Source: Saccharum officinarum (Eukaryota; Streptophyta; Magnoliopsida; Poales; Poaceae). From it: a DNA stretch of 64,000 nucleotides. Below, piece after piece: positions 21,510 through 32,389 of this stretch. The DNA is taken from the NCBI GenBank assembly GCA_020631735.1, contig CM036170.1, positions 64,123,737 to 64,187,736 on the forward strand, written 5' to 3'. The notes beneath the pieces were generated by a model. It did not search any database. It saw nothing but the letters and a program-made list of their open reading frames with translations, and was not told the DNA's origin. Each line of letters opens with the position of its first letter. Position 1 is the first letter of the stretch. The position numbers were made by a program, and so were the translations under genes.

Positions 21510-21959
21510 AACATGAGCAAGCCTCCTATGCCAAAGCCATCCAAGTGTAGTTTTGGTGAACAAACATGTCATCAAGTTTGCATCTTCGGAGGTAAAGTCA
21601 ACAAGATAGAGATTGTTGTATCTAAAGCCTTTGAAAATCATTTGCTTGTCATCTATCTTTGTAACTACCACTTCATTAGGAGTGAACAAGCATTGGTAGC
21701 CAAGGTCACAAAGTTGCCCAACGGATAGTAAGTTAAAACTCAAAGAAGCAACATAGAGCACATTTGAGAGAGAGTGATCATTTGATATTGCAATCTTGCC
21801 TATACCCTTGACTTTGCTCTTTGAATTATCCCCAAATGTGATCTTCTCTTGACATACCACATTCTCTTCAAGTGAGGTGAACATACGAGGGTCACCGGTC
21901 ATATGTTGAGTGCAACCACTATCAATTACCCAATGAGATCCACCGGTCTTGTAGTTCAC
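21510..21959 (-). pseudogene. Copia protease and GAG-pre-integrase segment
   Basis: On the minus strand the frame shows the copia aspartic protease active site WVIDSGCTQHMTG and, further on, GAG-pre-integrase ending WHRRLAHVG, where gypsy-1 interrupts it. The remainder of the integrase is at 6251-7376. A stop separates this part from gag upstream. Confidence 0.9.
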
Positions 21960-22014
21960 CTACACACAAGAGATCAAGCCTTTTGTTTAGAGACCCAAAC
22001 TTGAGAGGGACCCT

Positions 22015-24296
22015 TAACTTTCTCAACTAGTGACTTGGCAACTTTGGCCTATTTTTGTTAGGGGGACCCAAGAATATGACTTTTATCTTTCCACTTGAAT
22101 TTTTTCTAAGCATGTAATGAGCATTGAAAGCAAAGGGTCTAGCATGCTTGGGCAAGGGTTATGGTGGTGGAGTTTTGCACTCATGAGCAAAATGACCTTC
22201 TTGTCCACATTCAATACATCTCTTTGGCTTGGGCTTTGACTTGCTTTGTTGTTATTGAGCTTTAGCCTTCTTCTCTTGATTTGCCAAGTAACCAATGTCA
22301 CTTCTATCCATCTTCATGATGGTGTTCATGAGTAGCTCACTTTGCAAATGTTGGCCTCTTGTGAACTTGCTTAGGCTGGTCTTGAGATGCTCTTTTTCTT
22401 GCTTGAGCTTTTTGTTCTCTTTAATAAGTGACTCATTTCATGTTTGCTTTTCAAGAGCCATCAACTTCTTGTTCTCATTCTTAAGCATCTCATTTTCACT
22501 CTTGAGCTTGACATACTCATCATAGTTGTCGGACTCAACCACACTTTTGCCTTTGTCGCTAGAGCCTTGCTCAAAGTTCTCAATAATCAAATCATCACAT
22601 GATGTAGCTATATCAATCTTAACAACTTGGTTAGTAGCATCATGTGTCTCAAGAGCAAGCTCATTAGGAACAATAAGACTATCATAGTTGATTTTCAATG
22701 TAGTATATTCATCTTTTAGCAAGTTGAGCCTAGTGATGAGTTCACCATGCTTCTTCTCAAATTTATCATATTTATCTCTAAGCTCTTTGTTTGAAGTTTT
22801 GAGCTCCTTGAGAGTAGAAGACATAGTTTCATTTTAATCTTTGAGCTCATCACTAGTCTTATGTGCATTCTCAAGCTTAGATGAGAGTGAGTCATTTTCA
22901 TTTTGAAGCTCATCATTTTCATTTCTAGTTCTTCTTATGATCTTAGAATATTTGTTCAACAATTTTACAAGTTCATCATAAGAAGGTGCATCATATTCAT
23001 CATCACTATCACTATCATCATCATCACTTTCATTATTTTGTACCTTTCGTTCACCCTTGGCCATAAGGCATAGGTGAGAAGTAGACGATGATGGTGAAGA
23101 TGGCGGTGAAGGTGGTGATGAAGATGTCGGTGAAGATGATGATGGCCCAATCACAAATGCGGCGACCTTCTCTTTCTCATCGTCGCTCTCATCGCCGGAG
23201 GACTCACATGATGACTCAATGTCGGTGAGCCAATCACCAACAATGTAAGCTTTGCCTCCCTTCTTCTTCTTGTAAAACTCTCTTCTCTTGCCATCTTTCT
23301 TTTTGTATGGCTTGTTCTTCTTTTTCTCATCTTCTTCATCACTTGAATCATCTTTCTTGCCCTTGTTCTTGTACTTGTCTTTTGGAGGCTTCGAGCATTG
23401 ATGAGCTAAGTGGCCAAGTTCACCACAATTGAAGCAATCCATCTCAGATATTGGCTTTCTTTTGCTACTTATGAAGAATTTCTTCTTCTTGCCATCGAAC
23501 TTGATGCCACTCTTGTTGAGCTTCTTTAGCATCTTGGTGGTCTTTCTCACCATGAGTGCAAGTGATGCATCATCAATATCACTTTCACTTGAGCTTTCTT
23601 GCACCATCATGGCTTGGTCCTTCTTCTTTTTCTTATCATGGCTAGCTTTGAAGGTCAAGTCCTTCTTCTTGGAAGATGATGAGCCCTCTTCTGGAGTGAT
23701 GTGCATGTACATCTCATGTGCATTGATCTTTCCCAATACTTGTGTCGGTGTTGCGGTGGAGAGATCACTTTGGTGAAGCACGGTGACAATGTGACCATAC
23801 TTCTCAACGGGAAGAACACTCAAGATCCTCCTTGCAACGTCCGATTAACTCATTTGAGTGAGTCCAAGAGCATTGAGATCCTCTACAAGAACATTCAATC
23901 GAGTGTACATTTCATTAGCACTTTCTTTGGGAAGCATTTCAAAATAATTAATTTTCTTTAAAGCAATATGATAGTGTTCCTCACGCTCACTCTTAGTTCC
24001 CTCATGGAGAGCACAAAGGTTTTCCCACAATTCATGAGCGTTTTTGGCATTACGCACACGATTGAAGATATCCTTGCCTAGGCCCCGGTAGAGTGCATTT
24101 TTTGCCTTTGCATTCCACCGGTCGTACTTCTCCTCGTCACCACTTGGGTTTACGGGATCCCTAATAGGGGAAGCCCTTCGGTTGCGTCTCTAAGGCACCC
24201 AACATATATGGCTTTGAGGTACGCCTCCATACGAATTTTCCAATATGGAAAATCATCTCCCTCAAAAGTAGGAGGTGGTCCTTCCCCATTAGACAT
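22015..24296 (-). pseudogene. Copia gag, SIRE/Maximus type, with stops and indels
   Basis: The start is the ATG at 24296 (MSNGEGPPPTFEGDDFPYWK). The UBN2-type gag core (RNAKNAHELWENLCALHEG, EMYTRLNVLV) runs to about 23830, followed by a Lys-rich region with the first zinc knuckle CFNCGELGHLAHQC (near 23430). Then come Asp/Ser-rich repeats and a long coiled coil (NENDELQNENDSLSSKLENA), and a second knuckle CIECGQEGHFAHEC near 22200. Several stops interrupt it (near 24165, 24085, 23845, 22835, 22438 and 22250). The length of about 760 codons is normal for this lineage. Confidence 0.88.
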
Positions 24297-24335
24297 CTTG
24301 CTCTAGGCGGTGAAGCCTAAATAAAGAGCAACACG

Positions 24336-24347
24336 GCTCTAATACCA
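24336..24347 (-). other. Primer-binding site of the copia element (Met tRNA type)
   Basis: Minus-strand TGGTATTAGAGC lies two bases after the LTR end and matches the Met-tRNA PBS TGGTATCAGAGC with one change. Confidence 0.85.
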
Positions 24348-25049
24348 ATTGAAAGGATCAAGATGCTTAAGAGGGGGGTGAATTGGGCTTTTCTAAAAAT
24401 TAATTGCAAGAATTAAATCCTATAAGCCAAACTTCACCCCTAGTGTCTAGTAGTGTTCCTTGTGATTCTACGATAAAAGTTTTGCACCCTAAGTTCCAAT
24501 CCTAGACTAGCATGGCAATTCTAGGAAAGTAAACAAGCAATGAAAGTAATGCACGAAAGTAAATGCTTGAAAGTAAGGGTTAGGAACACGGCGATGTTTT
24601 CCCGAGGTATCAGAGAGTCGCCACTCCCCACTAGTCCTCGTTGGAGCACCCGCGCAAGGGTGTAGCTCCCCCTTGATCCGTGCAAGGATCAAGTGCTCTC
24701 TACGGGTTGATTCTTCGAGACTCCGTCACGGTGAATCACCCAAAACCGCTCACAACATGAGTTGGGTCACCCACAAGCTCGTCGGATGATCACCAAACTC
24801 CCAATCACCACCAAACCGTCTAGGTGATGGCGATCACCAAGAGTAACAAGCTAGAACTCTCACTTGACCACAACAAGCCTAATGAGAAGATGGATGCACA
24901 CTTGCTACTCTCTAGTCACTAGTGAGGAATCTCAAACTTTGATTCTCAAATCACTATCCTCACTAGGGCTCTTGCACTCCCTTGCACTTCAAAGGTGTTT
25001 CTCAGCTGAACAAATGAGCAAGAGACCTCTAAAAGAGGTGGAGGGGGTG

Positions 25050-25057
25050 TATTTATA
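25050..25057 (-). promoter_or_regulatory. TATA box of the copia LTR
   Basis: Minus-strand GTGTATAAATACAC. It lies about 60 bp downstream of the GACCGGACGCG cluster, the same arrangement as in the solo LTRs at 35857-37840 and 43773-45798. Confidence 0.7.
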
Positions 25058-25109
25058 CACCCCACAGACAAATCCAACCGTTACCTACCAAATCAGCAAA
25101 ACTCGTACT

Positions 25110-25510
25110 GACCAGACGCGCTGGTCGTCATGACCGGACGCGCCGGTCGAGTGTAACGGTCGGAAAACCGAAAGTCAGCGCTGAGTGACCGGACGCGCCG
25201 GTCAGGGATGACCGGACGCATCTGATCATGCAAGAACCTTACTGGAAACTGACCTAACACTCGACCGCGTCCGATCATAGATGACCGGACGCGTCAGGTC
25301 AGTTAAGAACCTTACTAGAACGTGACCGCACGCGTTCGATCACTTCATAGTCGCGTCCGATTAGCCTGTTATCCTCTGGAACACGTGTCAGACTGATCAC
25401 CGCGTCCGGTCCTCCCAGGGACCGCATTCGGTCAACCAGTTAACGATGTAGTGACTTGTTAGTACTGACCGGACACGTCCGGTCATGACAAGGACCGCAT
25501 CCGGTCAAGG
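25110..25510. repeat. GACCGGACGCG motif cluster in the copia LTR
   Basis: More than ten irregular copies of (T)GACCGGACGCG and its complement CGCGTCCGGTCA, many arranged as near palindromes. Spacing is irregular, so this is not a simple tandem repeat. Confidence 0.8.
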
Positions 25511-25946
25511 ATAAACTGCTCAAACGTCTTAGAAACGCGACGCAACTTGAACCAAGTTGCTTCCAACTGAACTTTGAGCTTTACCAGAGCTACCTAGTGC
25601 TAAGTTTGACAAGTGTGCACCACACCTAAACAAAAGACTCACCTAGGTCAAGCTACCCGCTCATGCCCCCCTTTATAGTACGGTCAAAGGAAGAAACAAA
25701 GATCCTAACGACTATTTCAGATGTAACTCAACACCTTGACATCCGAAACTAACCGTCCTTAATCTTGTCATTGATCCTTTGAAAACTGAAATGATTTCCA
25801 TCAAGGGACATGAATACCATAGTGCCCAAAGCAGTTATCAACTCCATGAACTAACTTATCAATGTTTCTGCAAAACACACGTTAGTCATGGTAATAATGC
25901 GTTGTCATCAATTGCTGAAACCAACACCGGGGCCTAGATGCTTTCA

Positions 25947-26010
25947 GCCTCCCTCGTGCTCGCCTCCGCCGACCAGCTCCTCACCTCCCCGTCGCACGTC
26001 ATGGACAAAG
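25947..26010 (+). pseudogene. eIF3m-like exon 1, unit A (3' part only)
   Basis: The end of the exon is readable (LVLASADQLLTSPSHVMDK) up to the donor AAAG|GTACC at 26010. The 5' part was separated by the copia insertion and lies outside the window. Intron sequence follows to about 26170, then the upstream region of unit B. Confidence 0.65.
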
Positions 26011-26279
26011 GTACCTTCCTTCTCTCTCCTAATTTAGAGATTTTATGTGCTTGAGCCTTTAACTCTACTTTTGAGTTTGTTCGAGAGTCAGGAGCACTAG
26101 CTGATAGCCCTACACCATGGTCCATCGATTTTTGATCCCATGGTTGGGATTTTAAGTTTGGCTGAATGACTTGTTGGGCTCAAGGCATCGTTCGGCGGTG
26201 TTCAGCCGCATCGCATCGGGTTTTAGGGTTTTCTCCTCCCGCTGCCATTTCCACCGCAAGCGCCTAATCCATTCCTCTC

Positions 26280-26467
26280 TTCACCATCTCACCACTGAGC
26301 TCACCTGGGCCGAGGCGGGCCCAGAGAGGTCACCATCCCCAAGGTTACCCACTTCTGCCTCGAGGCACAGGAGGACATCCTCGTGGGGTGCTAGCTCAAC
26401 ATGGCCTCCTTCATGCTTGCCTCCACCGACCTGCTCCTCACCTCCCCGTCGTGTGTCGTGGACAAAG
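26280..26467 (+). pseudogene. eIF3m-like exon 1, unit B, N-terminus deleted
   Basis: It reads ELTWAEAGPERSPSP..., then GC*LNMASFMLASTDLLLTS, with the donor AAAG|GTACC at 26467. About 110 bp including the start codon are missing compared with units C and D. A TAG sits where the others have TGG. Confidence 0.65.
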
Positions 26468-26803
26468 GTACCTTCCTTCTCTCTCCCAATTTAGATATTT
26501 TATGTGCTTGAGCCTTTAACTCTTCTTTTGAGTTTGTTCGGGAGTTAGGAGTACTAGATGATAGCCCTACACCGTGGTTCATCTATTTTTGATCCCACGG
26601 CTGAGATTTTAAGGTTAGGTGAATGAATTGTTGGGCTCAAGGCGTTGTTTGATGGTGCTCAGCCACATCACATCAGGTTTTAGGGTTTTCTCCTCCCACT
26701 GCCACTTCCACTGCACACACCTAATCCCTTCCTCTCTTCACCATCTCTGGCGGCCGCGGTGGCATCAGCAGCTCTGGCTCTCGCGCAGTGAAGGAACAAT
26801 TAG

Positions 26804-27034
26804 ATGGCGACCATAGTGAACATGATAGAGGAGGTGCCGATGTTGGCTGTGGTTCGCTTCACAGTCGAGCTCACCTGGGGCGACGTGGGCCTAGAGGTCG
26901 CCAACCCCGAGGTTACCTGCTTCTGCCTCAAGGCGTAAGAGCACATCCTCATGGGTGCTGGCTCGACAAGGCCTTCCACATGTTTGCCTCCGCCGACCTG
27001 CTCCTCACCTCCCCGTCGTGCGTCACGAACAAAG
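26804..27034 (+). pseudogene. eIF3m-like exon 1, unit C
   Basis: From the ATG at 26804: MATIVNMIEEVPMLAVVRFT, VELTWGDVGLEVANPEV, then a TAA, and further on a frame containing ADLLLTSPS before the donor at 27034. The pattern of Thr-Ile-Val, Glu-Glu, VVRFT-ELxW-D-G-EVA-PEVT is the N-terminus of plant eIF3 subunit m (PCI-domain translation initiation factor), recalled from memory. An upstream pyrimidine-rich 5'UTR and a TTTTAGGGTTTTCTCCTCCC element recur in every unit. Confidence 0.7.
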
Positions 27035-27470
27035 GTACGTTTCTTCTCTCTCCTAATTCAGAGATTTTATGTCCTTAAGCTTTTAACTCTGCTTTTGAGT
27101 TTGTTCAAGAGTTAAGAGTACCAGCCAACAGCCCCACACCATGGTCCATCGATTTTGATCCCACGACTAGAATTTTAAGGTTGGGTGAATGACTTGTGGG
27201 GCTAAAGGCATCGTTGGGCGGTGTTAAGCCGCATCGCATCAGGTTTTAGGGTTTTCTCCTTCTGTTGACACTTCCACCACACGCGCCCAATCCCTTCCTT
27301 CCTTCCCCATATCTCTGGCGACCACGGCGGCATCAGTAGCTTTGGCTCACAAGCAGCAAAGGAACGACAAGATGGTGACCATAGTGAACATGACAGAGGA
27401 GGAGCCGATGCTAGCCATGGTTCGCTTCACCGTCGAGCTCACCTAGGTCGACATGGGCCCGGAGGTCGTC

Positions 27471-30400
27471 TGTCATAGAACCGCCCAAATTATAAGAATA
27501 AAAGTACAAAAACAATCACCAGAGCAATTAAATTTCTGTACTTAAGCTCCTATAACTCCAGTAGTCCAATGAAATCATGAGAGATTTCAAACCCACCAAC
27601 GTACAAGCCAAGATCATAGTGATTCAACATAACAAGTCACATGTTACATCTATTATTACAAGTAATTCAACATAGATCGGAGTTCCATAGAGTTATTACA
27701 ACTCAAGTTCAAAAGTAGCGGAAGCAAAGTAGTTTAAAACTAATATCACCTTAATTCAAATACATGCCAGTACCAAGGTCAATTTCCAATAAAAGCATGA
27801 GAGACAAGATAGCTCAGAAGGATCATGCCCATGATCACACTCCACCACTACAGCAGGAGCCATCCAATTCTTGTAGTAGCCATGAAACATCACAACCTGC
27901 AACAAGTGGGAATAAACCCTGAGTACGAGAAGGTACTTAGCTAGACTTACCCATCATAAACTAGAAATAATATGACACCAAGGAGTATGCAAGGCTTTCT
28001 TTCAATAGGCTAGCTTGACTCATTTGCGAAAAGCATAAGTGATCATGAATAAACTATTTTAAGCACTTTTCATCATCTTTGTTATAACCTGTTAATATAG
28101 GTAAGCACCTATGCTAAAGCAATCACTTGATTAATCATTAACATCAAAGTTGCCATCTCAGGTTTAGCATTTCCATCATAATCCACATAACCATCCGTGT
28201 TCCATCATCATTACTATGATGCCGTAACTCGAGTCAAGTGACTGTCAAACACTATCCAGTGAACGATGGCGATTCGAATCGATTATTAACCAGCTGGTAA
28301 TTTATTCCTCACACAAACCTCACCCGCAAAAGTGAGATATTGGTCACCAAGTCAACTATCCAGGTAAAGTCTCGAGTTTGCTAGGAATCACATGTACCCG
28401 AGGCTCGACCAACTGTCCTTTTGGTCTTATCATCGTGCCCCCGTGTCCTACCACACCTTCTCCGGTACAGTGCGCTACAGACAATCTACTCGGCCCGAAT
28501 AATCTCCTAGTTTCGAGGTCAGAAGGTACTTTATCGGGCTAGCTAAATGTAAGACATGCATTCAACATGACCCGAGGCCCAACAACGGTCGATCCTTAAT
28601 CGACACAGACGGAAACTACCAGCACCCTAGAACCCTGTCTGGTTGCCTAATACTTATTCCGCCCAGTCTCTAATTAACCATCAACACTTGGTTATTTCCA
28701 GGATATCATCAATTCCATAGCTAAAGTATTCCCGTAACCACCTATAATTTCAAGTGATAGGAAATCACCGATCGCTACCAGTCTAAGCAGGGCTAAGTAG
28801 TTATTCGATCCTAAACCTAACAGGGTAAGAAGGTAATCAGGTAGGCAAGGATAGTAATAAATGCATCAAGGGTTTTACTCAACTCCTACAACTTAATGCA
28901 ATAATATATATAACATATAAATTTAATTGATTTTATAAAGTAGGAGACTTATGATGCTTCTGGGCTTGCCTAGGATCGAACACTTAGGTTAGTGTTTGAC
29001 AGTTGACACTCGCTTGGCGAGCATCTCTCATCCCGACACTTGCTTAGTCCTTCCATCTTCGGGATAGGTCCACCAAACACCGTCTTCGGGTTTGGCTTCA
29101 ACATCTCATCCTTCACGTGATGCATCCAGTGAACCTAAATGAGATGCAAGATATATGTGTATGAATATGATGAATGGTAACATAAGATGTATCACATAAT
29201 CATTCAAGTAAACACACGATTAAGACACAGACACCAAAAGCTATTTAACTAACATCACACAACCAATTAAAGAGGGCAAGCACATCAAGCATAACACAAG
29301 TTTAACAAGATCACAAGTATCTTAACTTGAACATCATCAAGGGCATAAGCCACACTTAGCAACACATGGAGTAAACAACCACAACTAGCATCTATCCATT
29401 TCTAGACTGCAAATAACAGCTGCATGTTTGGATCATAACTAGAGTTATACAAATCCAATAGCCAAGCAACAAGACATTCTGGAAAGCTTATGAAATTGTA
29501 TATAATTACATATTAGCATGATTCTCAAGTTAATCAAGTCAAACATGCATAATTACCGAATCTGGTCCAGAGATTCCAGAGAACAACTATTTCTGGAACC
29601 CAACTTGGAACTGTCATAACTCACAAACTATAAGACCAAATGCCACTAAAATTTAACACAAGCTATATTAATGAGTCATATACAACTTTGTTATAATCAT
29701 ATTTCTCAGCAAACATTATTTTCATGGTGCAATTACCAAAGTCCTAGAAACTATCCAGGAAAGCATCAATTGCAAGAATAAATATTAACTTATATTCCAA
29801 ACATACATTTGGCCACAATCAATATAACCATAATAAAGTACATGTTAAATGGTCACCAAAAAGCATAGTTCTCATCACTAAATAAATTCTTTTAATGTAT
29901 TTCTTAATTTATTTAGATGCTTAGGTGATTTAATGAACATATACCAAAAGTGCACCATAAATTCTACAAAAATTATAGTAGTTAGAATATAATCACAATA
30001 GTCTACTATACAAATTTCAAGTCATTTGGACATGTATTTCAACCTCTATGAAAAAGACAAATTACAATTGCAAGAAATCATGTGAGAGCAAGATACACTA
30101 ATAACTCACTCATATAGGAACCAAAATTCGTGAAATTTTTACCACACATCAAACATCACATGAGTAGCATGCCACAAAAATTTCACTTCATTTGGAGCCC
30201 TAGATCTTCAGTTATGAAAAATAATAGATTCAACTAGCTTTACAACCCTACTGCACAAATATATTTTTACAGAGAAAACTTTAAACTAAAACATGCCATA
30301 TTATAGATTTAATGCATATAGAATTTCACAAGAATTTCAAAAGTACTTATTTGCTATTTTATGATTTTTCTATAATTTACTATGAATTATGCAAGATTCA

Positions 30401-32276
30401 GCCATTTATTCATAAAAAACAGCACTATGCGACACTATTCATATGAGTCACAAACTAAGCAGTTAGGCCCCTGGGTTTTGTCGAATTCTTGCGTGAGGTC
30501 CTTGACATGATTTTGAAGAAGGGGGACGTCGTGGGCTCACTGTTCCAACCAGAAGAGGCCACGTCGGTGGCCTAGGAGTGGCGGCGAAGCATCGGGAGCC
30601 TCGTGCGCACCCACTGGTGCCTACGGATGGCCGGGAGAGGTCCCGTGGCGGGCCGGCCATGCATGCCGGTGGCATGCAGCGGCGACGGTAGGTGGCAGCG
30701 ACATTTCGGTGACCGTCGAGGCCGGGGAAAAAGGCACCCAAGGACAAGGAGAGGGCGACAGAGGTGGTGGTGCATGCGGCTGTTCGTGGGAAGGGACGGA
30801 GTGACGAAAATGCGATGGCTATGGAGCTTCACCGGCCGTCCATGGTGGACACGGCCGTTCGTCGGCACGAAGGCAAGGAAGAGGATGGAGAGGGCGAGAC
30901 GAGTAAGGAGGAGTAGGGAGCAGTCTCTGGCCTCTCCAAAACATGAGAGGGAGCAGCAATGGCCGACAGAGGGAGTGGGACGCGCGGTAGCAATGGCGAG
31001 GCATGCTCTGTGCATGGGCGCCACGATGGCATATCGTCGAACACGTGGTGCACGTAGAAGTGGATAAAGCGGACGTTAGTTTGGGCTGGCTACAGGCCGA
31101 ATTAGCTACTGGGCCTAAAACAAAGTTTTCTTATCTCGACCCGCTCTACAATTTCTATTAAGGCACTCAGGTCATTAGAGCAACCGATTAGCAGTAAAAT
31201 AGTTGCCAAGATAGCAGTGCCAACACAACAACGGTGATCGCAGAAACTCACTTTCAAAGGTCAAAACCCGGTCAAACTAAATCCAACTTTTTGCATGCTC
31301 TTCTCCAAGATGCAAACTTCAACTTTTATATTTGGCTCAACTTAAGTTGCTCAGCAAAAACACAAGAACACGACGTGCCAACCGTCTTGTCGTTGCCGGT
31401 CCAACTCCATGAAGATGATGAAACTAGCAGTTTCGTGAATTGATTTTGAAGGTCCAAACAAACTCCAAATCTGGTGAGACTTGATCTATTATTTCCTTCA
31501 CAAGGCGTACTCCAACTCGTATTAAGGAATCAAATTGAGCTTCTATATGAATTAGGAAGATAAAAGGTCACAAACATAGCAACTCACAGCTGTCAATCCA
31601 AGACTAGAATTATTTCTAGGGCTGAAAATCAGCAGCTGATTCAAATTTTGAGCCTCTGTTTGACCTACTTCGAAGCCGATTTGGCTCTTCTTCCAAAAAC
31701 AAAGTTTCTTCTCCATAACATGAACTACAACTCTTATTTAAGACCCAACATCAAAACAGGTGCAGAAGCTATAGTTCTACTTTGACCAAAGTAGGATCAC
31801 GATAAATCTTAATTTATCCTTTCTGATCCATTGGAGCATTTTATGGACATTTGCTCAACACGAACATTTTATGACTTTTGTTGTAGAGTCCATATAGAGT
31901 CTTTTGGGCAAGGTTGCAAGGTTTGGTTGACGACCTATATTTTCATTCACTTAATAGTGCAATTCAAGCACTTAGTAAAACCATTCCAACAAGGATATAA
32001 CTTATCATTTCATGTGACTTTTTGACTTCAAACTTCATGAAACTTTTGGAGTGACCTGTATAGATAGGTACTAAGGTGGGACACATAAAGATATTGCAAT
32101 AACACCACCCAAGCATATATCTTGAAAATGGCCTATATGCAAAGCAATGGTGCACATCCAAGTTTAGGTTAGGCTCATCTCCATAGGTTGACCTTGACAT
32201 CGTCATCTCCACTTAATCTATCACATTTTAGCTCAAATCCACTACTTAATTGGTGACAAACACCTAGGGTGTTACA
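27471..32276 (-). mobile_element. Solo LTR of a chromovirus-type gypsy element (4.8 kb)
   Basis: In plus coordinates TGTCATAGAACCG...CCTAGGGTGTTACA. Flanks TCGTC (27466-27470) and TCGCC (32277-32281) are a target duplication with one change. Its middle (about 28740-28900) matches the gypsy-2 LTR (CTAAGCAGGGCTAAG...). It contains a GC-rich island (30463-31067). No internal region or second LTR is found, so it is a recombined solo LTR. Near 28950-29060 it keeps only a trace of the LTR peptide (minus-strand GKPRSI). Confidence 0.88.
30463..31067 (-). other. GC-rich island in the solo LTR
   Basis: GC-rich block in AT-rich surroundings. Overlapping frames are open on both strands (up to 154 codons) but do not resemble any protein I know and do not match the islands of the other LTRs in sequence. 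Confidence 0.45.
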
Positions 32277-32389
32277 TCGCCGACCCTAAGGTTACCCGCC
32301 TCTGCCTTGAGGTGTAGGAGCATATCCTCGCGGGGCGCTGGCTCGACATGGCCTCTCTCATGCTCGCCTCCGTCGACCTGCTCGTCACC

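Larger units (their letters stand above)
1..25946 (-). mobile_element. Ty1/copia retrotransposon, SIRE/Maximus type, interrupted by gypsy-1
   Basis: The order on the minus strand is 5' LTR (24350-25946), PBS, gag, protease, integrase, RT, RNase H, an additional ORF, PPT and 3' LTR (running off the left edge, last base 72). Gag with two CCHC knuckles, the INT-before-RT order typical of copia, and a further ORF after pol fit the SIRE/Maximus lineage. The LTR begins TGAAAGC and ends CTTTCA. The five bases after the right LTR (GCCTC, 25947-25951) are the expected target duplication, but the partner lies outside the window. The element landed in the first exon of an eIF3m-like repeat unit. Gypsy-1 (7382-21504) splits its integrase. 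Without that insertion the internal region is about 10 kb. Confidence 0.9.
24350..25946 (-). repeat. 5' LTR of the copia element
   Basis: 1597 bp; on the minus strand it starts TGAAAGCATCTAGGCC and ends CATCTTGATCCTTTCA. It contains the motif cluster at 25110-25510 followed, in the direction of transcription, by a TATA box at 25050-25057. Confidence 0.92.

Noticed and set aside
22965..23351. His/Met-rich and Lys-rich minus-strand frames
   Set aside because: Shadows of the copia gag low-complexity region in other frames.
25110..25510. Regular-looking short repeats that could suggest a CRISPR array
   Set aside because: Motifs are about 10 bp, degenerate, irregularly spaced and on both strands, in a plant LTR; not CRISPR.
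30463..31067. Frames up to 154 codons on both strands
   Set aside because: GC-rich LTR island; no protein similarity recognised and no conserved counterpart.
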